DNA of 64,000 nucleotides from Pseudomonadota bacterium. Its GTDB lineage: Bacteria > Pseudomonadota > Alphaproteobacteria > Sneathiellales > Sneathiellaceae. Positions 37,667 through 46,912 of the stretch are shown piece after piece; within the stretch, counting starts at the first letter, position 1; each line of letters begins with the position of its first letter. The stretch covers positions 62,001-126,000 of the forward strand of contig JANSXH010000001.1 of the NCBI GenBank assembly GCA_024743055.1. Reading direction: 5' to 3'. The position numbers were made by a program, and so were the translations under genes. The notes below the pieces were generated by a model. That model saw only the letters and a program-made list of their open reading frames with translations, made no database searches and had not been told where the DNA came from.

Positions 37667-37765
37667 TGGTCGCTCCTCTTCTACTCATATTTCAAAGCTC
37701 ATCGCTTGGGCGATTAAACTGGCGGAAATGACAAGCCCGCCTGCACAAGACAGGAATTAAAACGA

Positions 37766-38758
37766 ATGACATCCCTCATCACCAGTACAGTCGATTTTGA
37801 TGCCAATGGCATTCACCATGGATATCTGCAACTACTGCATTCCGTTCATCGCTCTGCCTACGGCTTTATTCCAATCCCGGTCGCGAGTATCAAGAATGGA
37901 ACCGGACCAACCGTCCTACTGATGTCTGGCAATCATGGAGATGAGTATGAAGGTCAGGTCATTCTCTCAAACATGATCCGAAATCTGGATATTTCTGAGG
38001 TAAATGGGCAGCTTATCTTTTTACCCATGGCCAACTTTCCCGCGGCAGAAGCGGGGCATCGGACATCCCCTCTGGATCAGGGAAATCTCAACCGGTCGTT
38101 CCCCGGTAGTCCCACAGGAACACCGACCCAACAAATTGCCAATTATATAGAAACCACCCTATTGGCGCGGGCAGACTACCTGTTCGATCTGCATTCCGGC
38201 GGTAGCTCTCTGTTCTACACACCAACATTGCTGATCTCGCTATATGAGGATGATCCGCATTTAGAAATGAAGAAATCGATCCAGAAGGCTTTTGGCCTTC
38301 CCTTTACATTGTTTTTTGAACGGGACGAGATCGGTGGGTTCTCCTCGGCCGCAGCCTTCCGTCAAAATGTCTGCAGCATTTTGACAGAGCTTGCTGGCGG
38401 TGGAACCGTGTCAAAGGGTCTTCCTGACATAGCTGGGGAAGGTTTACTCCGCGCTTTGAATACAATAGGTGTCGTCAGTACCACCTCAGCCATGCCTCAG
38501 ACTTCCAGCAGGACCTTTGCTGCCGAAGGCAGTGTGTTCGCCAGCGAGCCTGGTGTCTATGAACCGCTCGCTGATCCAGGAGAGGATATCCGCGCCGGTC
38601 AGGTGGCCGCCCTGATCCACCGACCAGAAACTCCGGGCCGTGAACCGGTAGAGCTTTTTTTCGAGGCAGATGGCGTTATTCTGGCCAAACGACAACCGGC
38701 ACGTGTCATTCGCGGAGATTGTCTTTTCCATATTGGTCAAGATGAGATACGAGACTAA
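37766..38758 (+). CDS. Succinylglutamate desuccinylase/aspartoacylase-family deacylase (DoeB-like)
   Basis: Zn-dependent M14-like hydrolase of N-acyl amino acids. 330 residues. Zinc ligands are visible as H57 and E60 in GNHGDEYEG and a further histidine in FDLHSGG near 146; LDQGNLNRSFPG near 103 binds the substrate carboxylate region. The whole pattern is close to DoeB, the N-acetyl-diaminobutyrate deacetylase of ectoine breakdown, but none of the other ectoine genes is nearby, so the substrate is uncertain. AGGA lies about 10 bases before the ATG. Confidence 0.85.
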   Translation: MTSLITSTVDFDANGIHHGYLQLLHSVHRSAYGFIPIPVASIKNGTGPTVLLMSGNHGDEYEGQVILSNMIRNLDISEVNGQLIFLPMANFPAAEAGHRTSPLDQGNLNRSFPGSPTGTPTQQIANYIETTLLARADYLFDLHSGGSSLFYTPTLLISLYEDDPHLEMKKSIQKAFGLPFTLFFERDEIGGFSSAAAFRQNVCSILTELAGGGTVSKGLPDIAGEGLLRALNTIGVVSTTSAMPQTSSRTFAAEGSVFASEPGVYEPLADPGEDIRAGQVAALIHRPETPGREPVELFFEADGVILAKRQPARVIRGDCLFHIGQDEIRD

Positions 38759-38791
38759 CATCCAACTGTCGAGTAGCTGGGGAAAAGCATA

Positions 38792-39391
38792 GTGGAAGAT
38801 ATCGTTCTTGCTTTATCTGTGAGTTTCGTGGCGTTTCTGTCCACCAGCATCGATAATCTGTTTCTACTTGTAACTTTGTCTCTTCATCCGAAATATGGAA
38901 CCGGAAAGGTACGGGCGGGCTATCTTTTGGCGATTGTCCTGATGTTAGTTGTCTGCGTCATACTGGCCCAAAGCGCCCAACTCATGCCCACGAAACTGAT
39001 CCCCTACATTGGCCTAATTCCTCTCGGGATCGGGCTGTATGAGCTTTATCAGTTACTGTTTAACAAAGAAGATTCTAGCACCATTGCTCATGAGGGCCTG
39101 ACAACAGGCAAAGGAACTGTCTGGGCCATTGCTGTCATTATGCTGACCCATAGCTGGGATTCCATCGGTGTCCTTGCGCCTCTATTCGCCGATACGAGGA
39201 CAACCCTTCTCCCATGGATGGCTGTAAGTGTCCTTACCACCGGCGCGCTCCTTATTCTGACAGGCCAATGGGCGGTATCCCATCCAAAGACCCGTCAGAT
39301 ATTGGCAAAGGTTGCACCCAAGATACTTCCGTTCCTTCTCATCGGTGTCGGCATCTACATCCTGACGAACACACCAACGGATGTGACGTGA
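38792..39391 (+). CDS. CadD-like cadmium-resistance family transporter
   Basis: 199 residues, five to six transmembrane helices. Start is GTG at 38792 with GGGGAAAA upstream; no earlier ATG. The first helix region VSFVAFLSTSIDNLFLLVTL resembles the CadD/LysE-related family, where the acidic residue in STSIDN lies in the membrane. Family members export cadmium or other divalent metals or quaternary amines. No metal regulator is adjacent, so metal specificity is not supported beyond family. Follows the deacylase by 33 bases. Confidence 0.78.
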   Translation: MEDIVLALSVSFVAFLSTSIDNLFLLVTLSLHPKYGTGKVRAGYLLAIVLMLVVCVILAQSAQLMPTKLIPYIGLIPLGIGLYELYQLLFNKEDSSTIAHEGLTTGKGTVWAIAVIMLTHSWDSIGVLAPLFADTRTTLLPWMAVSVLTTGALLILTGQWAVSHPKTRQILAKVAPKILPFLLIGVGIYILTNTPTDVT

Positions 39392-39432
39392 AACCTAAAC
39401 AGGAGGATACAATCTTAGAGCTGGTCAGAAAT

Positions 39433-40077
39433 CTACTTTAAAGCCTCAAGAACGTTTGGGTCATTAATTAGCTCCTTAAGAGCACCCTGAAATACTGGTG
39501 GAATGGTATCACCGCCAAAGTCTGGTCCGGAAGCACGTGTATCTGCAACCTCACTACTCGCCAGCACATTACCATTTTCATCAAGCACTTCAGCCGATAG
39601 ATCATAGAGAATCCTTAATGAATACCCATTGTCTGATTTCCATTCAGTAAGATAGACCATAAGAACTCTCGTGCTATCCAGCCGAGGCAAGGCCTCTTTT
39701 GCAGATGAGCGGTTGGAATTAGGAGTGGTTCTCAAGATACTGGCATTGATATTCTGTGCGCTCAGAGACGTTACGATGGAAAAGGCTACATCGTCAGCCA
39801 ACGGCTCTCCGGATTCCGTGAGTACATCAAATGGATTGTTGTATCCCCCCCTACGAAGCCCGACGAAATCAGGTGTTTTATCGCCGGAAACAACATAAGT
39901 TCTTTGGTCCAATACAGCGACACCAATAGTTTGGGTACTTGTGGCATTTATATCGATTGCCTGATTTCGATAGTCTTTCTTTTGACCGACAGCGCAGGCT
40001 GAGACAAGCAAGCCTAGGCAAAGGACAAAAAACAACTTAATGGAGCTAAATTCACCTACTTCTCTTACTCTACCCAA
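39433..40077 (-). CDS. Lipoprotein of unknown function
   Basis: 214 residues. Signal sequence with lipobox LLVSAC (cysteine near residue 28). The body resembles periplasmic lipoproteins that assemble with envelope complexes (DQRTYVVSGDKTPDFVGLRR near 57; YDLSAEVLDENGNVLASSEV near 158), but I do not recognise the family. Start is TTG at 40077, supported by AAGGAG 8 bases upstream, stronger than any alternative. Composition is AT-richer than the core blocks. Convergent with the CadD-like gene and divergent from the next lipoprotein. Confidence 0.75.
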   Translation of the reverse strand: MGRVREVGEFSSIKLFFVLCLGLLVSACAVGQKKDYRNQAIDINATSTQTIGVAVLDQRTYVVSGDKTPDFVGLRRGGYNNPFDVLTESGEPLADDVAFSIVTSLSAQNINASILRTTPNSNRSSAKEALPRLDSTRVLMVYLTEWKSDNGYSLRILYDLSAEVLDENGNVLASSEVADTRASGPDFGGDTIPPVFQGALKELINDPNVLEALK

Positions 40078-40359
40078 CGATTTTCTCCTTAACTAAATTC
40101 AATATATGGAAATTCTTAGCATACAACTGAGAAGATTGTTAAAACTCCTGATCAAAATATCAACACAAAAAAGAAGGCGTTTTAAAATATTGGGAAAATA
40201 CAGTTTATCGACCAATCATTAACCAATCGAGAAATTTAAAATTGCCAGTATAAATGTATAGGTTTAAACTTTTGGTTGATATTATATTAGAAATGCAAAC
40301 TGTGCTAAGGACAACAATTTTTTGTTACATGGTCTGCATCCAGGTTATGATGGTGTAAA
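40078..40359. other. AT-rich divergent intergenic region
   Basis: About 280 bases, clearly AT-rich, between two divergent lipoprotein genes. It includes a direct repeat of CCAATC (around 40211 and 40224). It probably contains both promoters; I see no RNA gene or terminator. Confidence 0.5.
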
Positions 40360-41295
40360 ATGTTTCGAAGACTAATCAACTTTGGTGTGCTCTTAGTCAC
40401 TTCAATACTGTTATTGGCTTGTGTTGAACGTGCTCAGCCGATTTACAATGCAAGTTCAGTTACCATACCCGAAAAACTTAGATTTGCGCCGATTTCAGAT
40501 GTCGAAACCGCTATTATCAGGGGTGGTAACCGAGAGGGCTGGCTGATGGAAACAATATCGCCTGGCAAAATAAAGGGCACTCTGAATATTCGAACCCATC
40601 AGGCTGTCGTGGATATCGTTTATACGACTACTGATTATTCTATCACTTACGCAGCCAGCAAAAACCTTCTCCATTCCAATAGTGGGATACATAAAAATTA
40701 CAATGTTTGGGTCAGAGAGCTTGAAACATCCATTAATAGCAGCTTGGACAGGATTGGCAGCGCCAGAACAATACAAGAAGCGCCAGTTATAAACTCCGAC
40801 GAAACTGCTTGGCGCGCTATTGAAAATAGTCAGGACCCGAAACAGTTTGTGTTGTTTCTTGAGAATTATGGAGATAGCGCATACGCGCCCGCTGCTGTAA
40901 AACGTTTAAGCGGATTTATAGACAGTGGTGCAATATCACGGCTTGCCAATCCTTTCGGAGAATGGCGAGTAACAGCTACATATAATGCTATTCGTGGAAG
41001 TTCCAGCTGGTGTGTAAAACAGCGCAGTTGGCAATTTGTCCAGCATATATCTAGCACTCCGGTCAAGAGAACCGTTTGGCACCGGGAAACGGCTTTATAT
41101 CTTGAAAGCGATTATGTGGAGAAAAACATTCTCCTTAAAATTATTGTTCCAGATGGTGGAAGCGACTGGAAATGGGACAAGCCCCTTAGTCTTAATTCGG
41201 AACGAGAAGTTTTTAATGCTGTAGCCATCGCTGGAGGTGGATCCTATGGCAATTGTCTTGGAAGATTGAACGTTATTATGACAAAGATGTCATAG
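40360..41295 (+). CDS. Lipoprotein of unknown function, tandem paralogue 1
   Basis: 311 residues. Lipobox ILLLAC places the acylated cysteine at about residue 21, followed by RAQPIYNASSVTIPEKLRFA. Two parts are visible: an N-terminal domain (about 22-130) with YTTTDYSITYAASKNLLHS and GIHKNYNVWVRELE, a short linker with AWRAIENSQDPKQFVLFLE, and a C-terminal domain with GEWRVTATY, two cysteines (SSSWC, YGNCLGRL) and PDGGSDWKWDKPLSL. No catalytic motif recognised. Shares this plan with the next gene. Confidence 0.78.
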   Translation: MFRRLINFGVLLVTSILLLACVERAQPIYNASSVTIPEKLRFAPISDVETAIIRGGNREGWLMETISPGKIKGTLNIRTHQAVVDIVYTTTDYSITYAASKNLLHSNSGIHKNYNVWVRELETSINSSLDRIGSARTIQEAPVINSDETAWRAIENSQDPKQFVLFLENYGDSAYAPAAVKRLSGFIDSGAISRLANPFGEWRVTATYNAIRGSSSWCVKQRSWQFVQHISSTPVKRTVWHRETALYLESDYVEKNILLKIIVPDGGSDWKWDKPLSLNSEREVFNAVAIAGGGSYGNCLGRLNVIMTKMS

Positions 41296-41316
41296 TCTTT
41301 TTTAAAGAGAACCCCG

Positions 41317-42297
41317 ATGTATTATCTTTCCCGTATTTCATTCTTTTTTGCCATTCTTTTTATTGCTGGAAGCTGCACAGAACGTATGCAGCCAATCTAT
41401 AATGCCGAAAACATTGCGCTGCCGCCGATATACAAAACTGCACCTCTTTCTGATACTACTTCCGCTATTGAAAGAGGCACCAAAGATGCTGGTTGGAAAG
41501 TAAAAACGGTAGGACCGCAGGAAATTGAAGCTTCCCTAAAAATCCGGGTTCATACAGCTGTTGTTCGGATTAACTATTCTGATACGGACTACTCTATTAC
41601 CTATAATTCGAGCACAAACCTTCCCTATACAGGCACACGGATCCATAAAAACTACAACCTATGGATCGAAAGACTTCAAACCAAAATAAATAACAGTCTG
41701 CAATTGAAGGCCTCTGAGATTAGGGCTGCAAAAAACAAAATAGGCGCCGACCCTGGAACCGCGTGGGAAGTTGTAAAGGATTCTGAAAGTGTCGCAGTGT
41801 TGAGGGAGTTTTTGCGCAAACATCAAGACAGCCCCTACGCCCCTCTTGCAATCAAAAGATTAAATGAGATTGGCGAAGAAAAAAATTTGGCAAGAGCAGC
41901 ACCTGTCAATCCTCCCAGAAAACCGGTTTCCAATCTACGCACTAAATTTGATGTAACTGGAAACTGGCGCGTAGATGCCACCTATTTGCCATTTGCAGCA
42001 TCAACAACTTCCTGTTCCCCCAAACGCCATTGGAATTTTAGTTTCTTTTTTAGAAATGGAATAACGACGAGAACTGTATGGAGTAACGGTGAAGCACTTT
42101 ACATTACCGCTGAAAATTCACCAGATTTTGTCGACTTGAGAGTTGAAGTGCCAAATGGTGGCAGCAACTGGCAATGGTCAGAGCGTCTGAATATCGATAA
42201 GAAAATTGTCTTCCTTAGAGCAGAAGCTGCGACTACAAGCGGCAACTACGGCAACTGCATCGGTACCATTGAAATCAGAATGGAAAAGCTGGACTAA
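41317..42297 (+). CDS. Lipoprotein of unknown function, tandem paralogue 2
   Basis: 326 residues. Lipobox FIAGSC with the cysteine near residue 20, then ERMQPIYNAENIALPPIYKT. Corresponding motifs to paralogue 1: YSDTDYSITYNSSTNLPYTG, IHKNYNLWIERLQ, AWEVVKDSESVAVLREFLRK, GNWRVDATY, PNGGSNWQWSERL and GNYGNCIGTIEIRM. Divergence is considerable outside these blocks, so the duplication is old. The linker SPYAPLAIKRL resembles a motif found before varied domains in secreted proteins. Starts 21 bases after paralogue 1 and is convergent with the third ligase (9 bases apart). Confidence 0.78.
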   Translation: MYYLSRISFFFAILFIAGSCTERMQPIYNAENIALPPIYKTAPLSDTTSAIERGTKDAGWKVKTVGPQEIEASLKIRVHTAVVRINYSDTDYSITYNSSTNLPYTGTRIHKNYNLWIERLQTKINNSLQLKASEIRAAKNKIGADPGTAWEVVKDSESVAVLREFLRKHQDSPYAPLAIKRLNEIGEEKNLARAAPVNPPRKPVSNLRTKFDVTGNWRVDATYLPFAASTTSCSPKRHWNFSFFFRNGITTRTVWSNGEALYITAENSPDFVDLRVEVPNGGSNWQWSERLNIDKKIVFLRAEAATTSGNYGNCIGTIEIRMEKLD

Positions 42298-42306
42298 AGC
42301 ACGGAT

Positions 42307-43851
42307 CTAATGATGAGCTGAAGCCCTTGCCTTCAATGCAACACGATCAGTTTTACCTGTGGGATTAAGGGGCATTTCGTCGAGGAATTCAATTTCTTCC
42401 GGGGCCTTATATCCAATCCTCGCACGGCAGAAATCGATCAGCTCTTGAACCTTGGGCCGGTCATGGTTTTCTTTGACAACCACATAGGCCCTAACATTTT
42501 CACCATGGAGAAGATCGTGAATGCCGATCACGCCGGCGCATTCAACAGCCTCATGCTCCAATAAAGACTCCTCCACCTCCTGAGGAAATATATTCGACCC
42601 ATCATGGACTATGATCTGCTTTTTGCGACCCTGAAACCAGAGATAGTCTTCATCGTCACGGCGCATCATATCGCCGCTGTCAATCCAGCCATCATGCACG
42701 GCCCTCGCCGTTTCTTCGGGGTTATCCCAATAACCAATCATTAAACACCGGGACTTTGTCCATAGATTACCAACCTCCCCTATCGCAACCTCTTTACCAT
42801 CTTCATCGCGGATAGCCATTTCAAAACCAGGGTTTGCTGTTCCGATAGAACCGATCTTTATCTTGCCTGAAGGAGGGTTTAGGGTCGATAGCCCCGTCTC
42901 CGACATGCCATAGCCCTCGTCTATTTTATGCCCTGTAAGGGTTTCGAACTCTTTTTCGAGCTCCAACGGAACCTTGTCGCTCCCTGATCGGCAGACACGA
43001 ATAGACGCAAAGTCAGATTTATTTGCGTCATGATCGCGAACAAGTGGGAGCAAAGCCGAGGGAAGCATACAAAGGACCGTTGGTCGTTCTTGCCTCAATA
43101 ACGGTAGTAATTCCTCCGCATCATAGGCTCTAACCACGACCACTTTTGCAGCAACAGAAGTTGCAGCTAAAGCAAAACTAAAAGCCCCAATATGTGAGAT
43201 GGAGGATGCAGGCATCATAATATCTTTAGAGGTCAGCTCGAACGCTTCTGCAATACTCGCAAACATCCATCCCAAGGTCTCAAGGCTATGGGTGACACCT
43301 TTTGGCCTACCCGTACTGCCAGAGGTAAAAAATATAACAGCAGGACTTGCCTGATCTAGTTTTTCCTGGACTAGCTTTTCTGCCGGCTCCAGATAATAGT
43401 CTTCGAAACTCTCCTGATTAGGATCTGTCGGTCGATAGCGAAGCAGACCGAGTGGTAACGACGCTGCGAAACTAGAGGCCGCGACATCCTCACCCCGCTC
43501 CGAATGAAAAATAAGCATCGAGGCCTGACTGACATCCAGCGCATAATCAATTTCACGGGTAGTATAGCGATAATTGAGGGGAACGGCGACAAACCCTGCC
43601 CTGAAACAGGCCAGATATAGTAAAAGAAGATGTGTCCTGTTCGGCATCAGAAATGCCACTCTATCGCCTGTTTTTAAGCCCTTTAAGCGCAGGTTAGTCG
43701 ATAGATTCTCAACCGTTTTATCCAATTCATTCCAAGTCCAGCTCATTTCTGCTGAAATGAGGGCAACGTCGTTCGGGTGGGTTTCAAGACCACCCTTTAG
43801 AAGATACTGCGGATCTGCAGGAGCTGACAGGATGCTTCCGTTAAAAGGCAT
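42307..43851 (-). CDS. AMP-forming acyl-CoA synthetase/ligase (ANL superfamily), copy 3
   Basis: 514 residues, same length as the tandem pair but more distant. Motifs: FFTSGSTGRPKGVTHSLETL near 171, EGYGMSETG near 307, GWIDSGD near 375, LWFQGRKKQIIVHDGSNIFP near 389, and the C-terminal lysine in LNPTGKTDRVALK near 497. Downstream of a hotdog thioesterase by 20 bases on the same strand, so a ligase and a thioesterase are probably co-transcribed. Substrate unknown. Confidence 0.9.
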   Translation of the reverse strand: MPFNGSILSAPADPQYLLKGGLETHPNDVALISAEMSWTWNELDKTVENLSTNLRLKGLKTGDRVAFLMPNRTHLLLLYLACFRAGFVAVPLNYRYTTREIDYALDVSQASMLIFHSERGEDVAASSFAASLPLGLLRYRPTDPNQESFEDYYLEPAEKLVQEKLDQASPAVIFFTSGSTGRPKGVTHSLETLGWMFASIAEAFELTSKDIMMPASSISHIGAFSFALAATSVAAKVVVVRAYDAEELLPLLRQERPTVLCMLPSALLPLVRDHDANKSDFASIRVCRSGSDKVPLELEKEFETLTGHKIDEGYGMSETGLSTLNPPSGKIKIGSIGTANPGFEMAIRDEDGKEVAIGEVGNLWTKSRCLMIGYWDNPEETARAVHDGWIDSGDMMRRDDEDYLWFQGRKKQIIVHDGSNIFPQEVEESLLEHEAVECAGVIGIHDLLHGENVRAYVVVKENHDRPKVQELIDFCRARIGYKAPEEIEFLDEMPLNPTGKTDRVALKARASAHH

Positions 43852-43871
43852 CTGACTACCGTGAAGCTTTA

Positions 43872-44306
43872 TTATGCGGTGAGATTTTCATTATGCTGAA
43901 ACATTTCCCTGATCTCGTTATTAACCGGCTCAGTTTTATGAGTCGTCTGATCCGTATTGACCCAGATTATCTCGCCTGTGGAATACCGATCAGAACTGTT
44001 TTTGTCGAATATTTCAAGCACAAATACGATTGAGGTACGTCCAATCTTTTCAACTCGGCATCCCACTTCAATTTCCGCATCGAACAAAATTGGCTTCTCA
44101 TAATTGACCAGAGATTTCACAAGATGAAAGTCCTGCCCGGTTTGCTGGACATAGGCTTGATAGTCAAAACCGAGATGGCGAAAAAATTCTGTGATCGTCG
44201 TATCGAAATAGGTCAAATAGTGGGCATTGAAAACAACACCTTGGCCATCAATTTCCGAATATCGCACTCGAAAGTCAAAGAAAAATTCGAAATCCTGACG
44301 TGCCAT
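43872..44306 (-). CDS. Acyl-CoA thioesterase, 4HBT/YbgC-like hotdog fold
   Basis: 144 residues. The signature VRYSEIDGQGVVFNAHYLTY near 13-32 places the catalytic Asp within EIDGQGVVFN, as in 4-hydroxybenzoyl-CoA thioesterases and YbgC. This is separate from ybgC in the tol cluster. Upstream of and in line with an AMP-forming ligase, which suggests formation and cleavage of the same acyl-CoA or proofreading of mis-made thioesters; inference. Confidence 0.85.
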   Translation of the reverse strand: MARQDFEFFFDFRVRYSEIDGQGVVFNAHYLTYFDTTITEFFRHLGFDYQAYVQQTGQDFHLVKSLVNYEKPILFDAEIEVGCRVEKIGRTSIVFVLEIFDKNSSDRYSTGEIIWVNTDQTTHKTEPVNNEIREMFQHNENLTA

Positions 44307-44331
44307 TTTTTGACCTTCTGCTTTATTGTTC

Positions 44332-45177
44332 CTAAGAAATTATAGCAGATAATGCCTTGCGCCAATCTGGCTGGTCAATATCGAATACGTCTTTAATTTT
44401 TGAGCAATCCAAAACGGAGTTTTTGGGCCGTACAGCAGGTGTCGGATATTTCTCCGTTGGAATAGGATGCAGAACAGGCTTGTCCCTGCCTGCAAAAATC
44501 GCACAGGCAAATTCATACCAGGTCACAGAGGGGGCGCCGGCAAAATGATAGATACCCCAGTCAGAAAACCCCTCTTCCTGAACCTTTTCAGCTATCGCCA
44601 AAAGACAATTTGCAATTTCCAGATTTGATGTCGGCCCGCCGGTCTGATCATTGACGATGTTAAGCTCATCCCGGCTCTCCCCTAAACGCTGCATTGTGGC
44701 GACAAAATTCTGCTCCCCACCAAAAACCCAGGCGGTTCTGAGGATAATATTTTTACCGCCCAGATTTTGAATTCTCTTTTCACCCTCAGCTTTGCTGTTT
44801 CCATAAACACTTAGGGGTCCTACGGAATCTTCTTCAACATAAGCACCCAATTTAGTCCCATCAAAAACAAAATCCGTTGAAATATGAAGAAATGGGATAT
44901 CCAGCTGCTTGCAGGCTTTTGCAATGTTTTCCGCACCATCAGCGTTGATTGAGAAGGCTAATGCACTTTCAGCTTCCGCCCTATCTACTGCAGTATAGGC
45001 TGCTGCATTAATCACAGTATCAGGTTCGTGGTGTTCCAAGGAAGTTGTGACGGATGCTCCATCCGTAATATCTAACTCTGACCGGTCCAGTGCAATGATA
45101 TGATGTCCAAGGGAAATACCTAGGTCTTTAAGCGCTGTCCCGACTTGACCGCCTGCGCCCACTACCAAAACTCTCAT
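44332..45177 (-). CDS. rfbD: dTDP-4-dehydrorhamnose reductase
   Basis: Last step of dTDP-L-rhamnose synthesis. 281 residues. NAD(P)-binding VVGAGGQVGTAL near 4-15, the active-site YGNSKAEGEKRI near 131, and STDFVFDGTK near 102 are as expected. Last gene of rmlC-rmlB-rmlD; starts 5 bases after rfbB. Confidence 0.95.
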   Translation of the reverse strand: MRVLVVGAGGQVGTALKDLGISLGHHIIALDRSELDITDGASVTTSLEHHEPDTVINAAAYTAVDRAEAESALAFSINADGAENIAKACKQLDIPFLHISTDFVFDGTKLGAYVEEDSVGPLSVYGNSKAEGEKRIQNLGGKNIILRTAWVFGGEQNFVATMQRLGESRDELNIVNDQTGGPTSNLEIANCLLAIAEKVQEEGFSDWGIYHFAGAPSVTWYEFACAIFAGRDKPVLHPIPTEKYPTPAVRPKNSVLDCSKIKDVFDIDQPDWRKALSAIIS

Positions 45178-45182
45178 GTCGA

Positions 45183-46229
45183 TTAAGATCCAAGCCCAAG
45201 GCGTTGCTGGGTATGTTCACCGCCGACAGTTTTTACCCATTCCAGGTTTTCAAGATACCAGTTGACGGTTTTTTCCAATCCTTCGTCCAGTTTCAAAGAC
45301 TGCGACCAACCGAGATTTTCCTCAATCTTCCGACAGTCCACAGCATAACGGGCGTCATGACCCGGGCGATCTGTTACGAAACGAATGAGGTCTTCATGAG
45401 GCGCCTTTTCCGGAAACTTCTTGTCCATGATTTTACAGATCTGCCGAACCATATAAATATTGGTTTGCTCTGCGCGGCCTCCAATCATGTAGGTTTCGCC
45501 AATAGTCCCTTCCTGGACGACTGTCTGCAGTGCTTTAGCATGATCATCAACATAGAGCCAATCACGAACATTCTCGCCTTTGCCATATACAGGAAGCTCA
45601 TTGCCCTGGAGGGCATTCAGAATGACAACTGGAAGTAATTTCTCCGGGAACTGATAGGGCCCATAGTTATTGGAGCAGTTGGTTACGAGCACAGGCAGCC
45701 CATAGGTTCGATGCCAGGCGCGCGCCAGGTGATCAGAGCCCGCTTTACTCGCAGAATAGGGAGAGTTTGGATCGTAAGGGCTGGATTCAGAAAACTGGCC
45801 TTCAGGACCCAATTCGCCATAAACTTCATCAGTGGAGACATGCAGGAAGCGAAAATCGTCTTTGGCCTCCCCTTCAAGCTTGCTCCAGTATTGGTAAGCA
45901 GCATCCAACATGTTGAAGGTGCCGACAACATTCGTCAGAACAAATTCTGCAGGTCCATCGATGGATCGGTCAACATGGGACTCTGCAGCTAAATGGTAGA
46001 TTGACGTCGGCTGGTACTTCTCGAACAAGGCGCCAATGGCATCGCGATCACAAATATCCGTCTGAGAAAAATGATATCTCGGGCTATTACTTACAGGTTC
46101 GAGGTTTTCCAAGCTCCCTGCATAAGTGAGCTTGTCGATAATCAAAACATCCTGACTATCCTGGGAAATAAGGTGTCGTGCTAAGGCCGAACCGATAAAC
46201 CCGGCGCCCCCGGTGACAAAAGCTGTCAT
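45183..46229 (-). CDS. rfbB: dTDP-glucose 4,6-dehydratase
   Basis: Second step of dTDP-L-rhamnose synthesis. 348 residues. VTGGAGFIGSALARHLI near 4-20, HLAAESHVDRSIDGP near 79, the catalytic STDEVYG near 131, and YSASKAGSDHLARAWHRTYG near 158, which holds the Tyr-X3-Lys pair. Overlaps rfbC by one base. Confidence 0.97.
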   Translation of the reverse strand: MTAFVTGGAGFIGSALARHLISQDSQDVLIIDKLTYAGSLENLEPVSNSPRYHFSQTDICDRDAIGALFEKYQPTSIYHLAAESHVDRSIDGPAEFVLTNVVGTFNMLDAAYQYWSKLEGEAKDDFRFLHVSTDEVYGELGPEGQFSESSPYDPNSPYSASKAGSDHLARAWHRTYGLPVLVTNCSNNYGPYQFPEKLLPVVILNALQGNELPVYGKGENVRDWLYVDDHAKALQTVVQEGTIGETYMIGGRAEQTNIYMVRQICKIMDKKFPEKAPHEDLIRFVTDRPGHDARYAVDCRKIEENLGWSQSLKLDEGLEKTVNWYLENLEWVKTVGGEHTQQRLGLGS

Positions 46230-46795
46230 TAAACTTCCTCAAAATCAAATAATCTCTGCTGTTCCCTTAATACAGGTAAAACCTTATCTTTTTGTGAAAG
46301 AACTGCTTTTTCCGCCGAAACCGGCCAATTTATTTTGAGATCCGGATCATTCCAGAAAATACCGCAATCATGATCGGGACTATAATAATCCGTCACTTTG
46401 TAAGCCAATTCCGTATTCGGCTGGATCGTGCAATAACCGTGAGCAAACCCTGCGGGAACCCATAATTGCTGCCAATTTTCTGCCGACAATTCTACAGCAA
46501 CATGCTGTCCAAAGGTGGGGGATCCTCTACGGATATCGACGGCAACGTCAAGGACAGCCCCTCTGGTGACCCGTACAAGTTTCCCTTGTGCGGCAGGATC
46601 CAGTTGAAAATGTAACCCGCGAACGGTTCCAACCTCAGCGCTAAACGCGTGATTATCCTGCACAAATTCAATATCCAGGCCTGCATCTTTAAATGTCCTG
46701 GCATTCCAGACTTCTGAAAAGAAGCCGCGATCATCCCCAAATTTCTTAGGCGTAACAATTTTTACGTCGGCAATGGCCGTATCTTCAATTTGCAT
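46229..46795 (-). CDS. rfbC: dTDP-4-dehydrorhamnose 3,5-epimerase
   Basis: Third-step epimerase of the dTDP-rhamnose pathway. About 188 residues from the ATG at 46795. GDDRGFFSEVWNARTF near 19, LHFQLDPAAQGKLVRVTRGA near 61-80, and VPAGFAHGYCTIQPNTELAY near 117 contain the cupin active-site residues. An ATG at 46840 would extend it by 15 residues but lacks a ribosome site. The first enzyme, RmlA, is not in this window. Confidence 0.95.
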   Translation of the reverse strand: MQIEDTAIADVKIVTPKKFGDDRGFFSEVWNARTFKDAGLDIEFVQDNHAFSAEVGTVRGLHFQLDPAAQGKLVRVTRGAVLDVAVDIRRGSPTFGQHVAVELSAENWQQLWVPAGFAHGYCTIQPNTELAYKVTDYYSPDHDCGIFWNDPDLKINWPVSAEKAVLSQKDKVLPVLREQQRLFDFEEV

Positions 46796-46912
46796 ATATA
46801 AGCGTGACCCCTCGCTATTTTTCCCCCGGCCTATGGGCATCCGACAGAGTCAAAATATCCAAGGTCGATTTATAGCTTTGGGATTATACGTTTCTAATAG
46901 GAAATTGCTACG

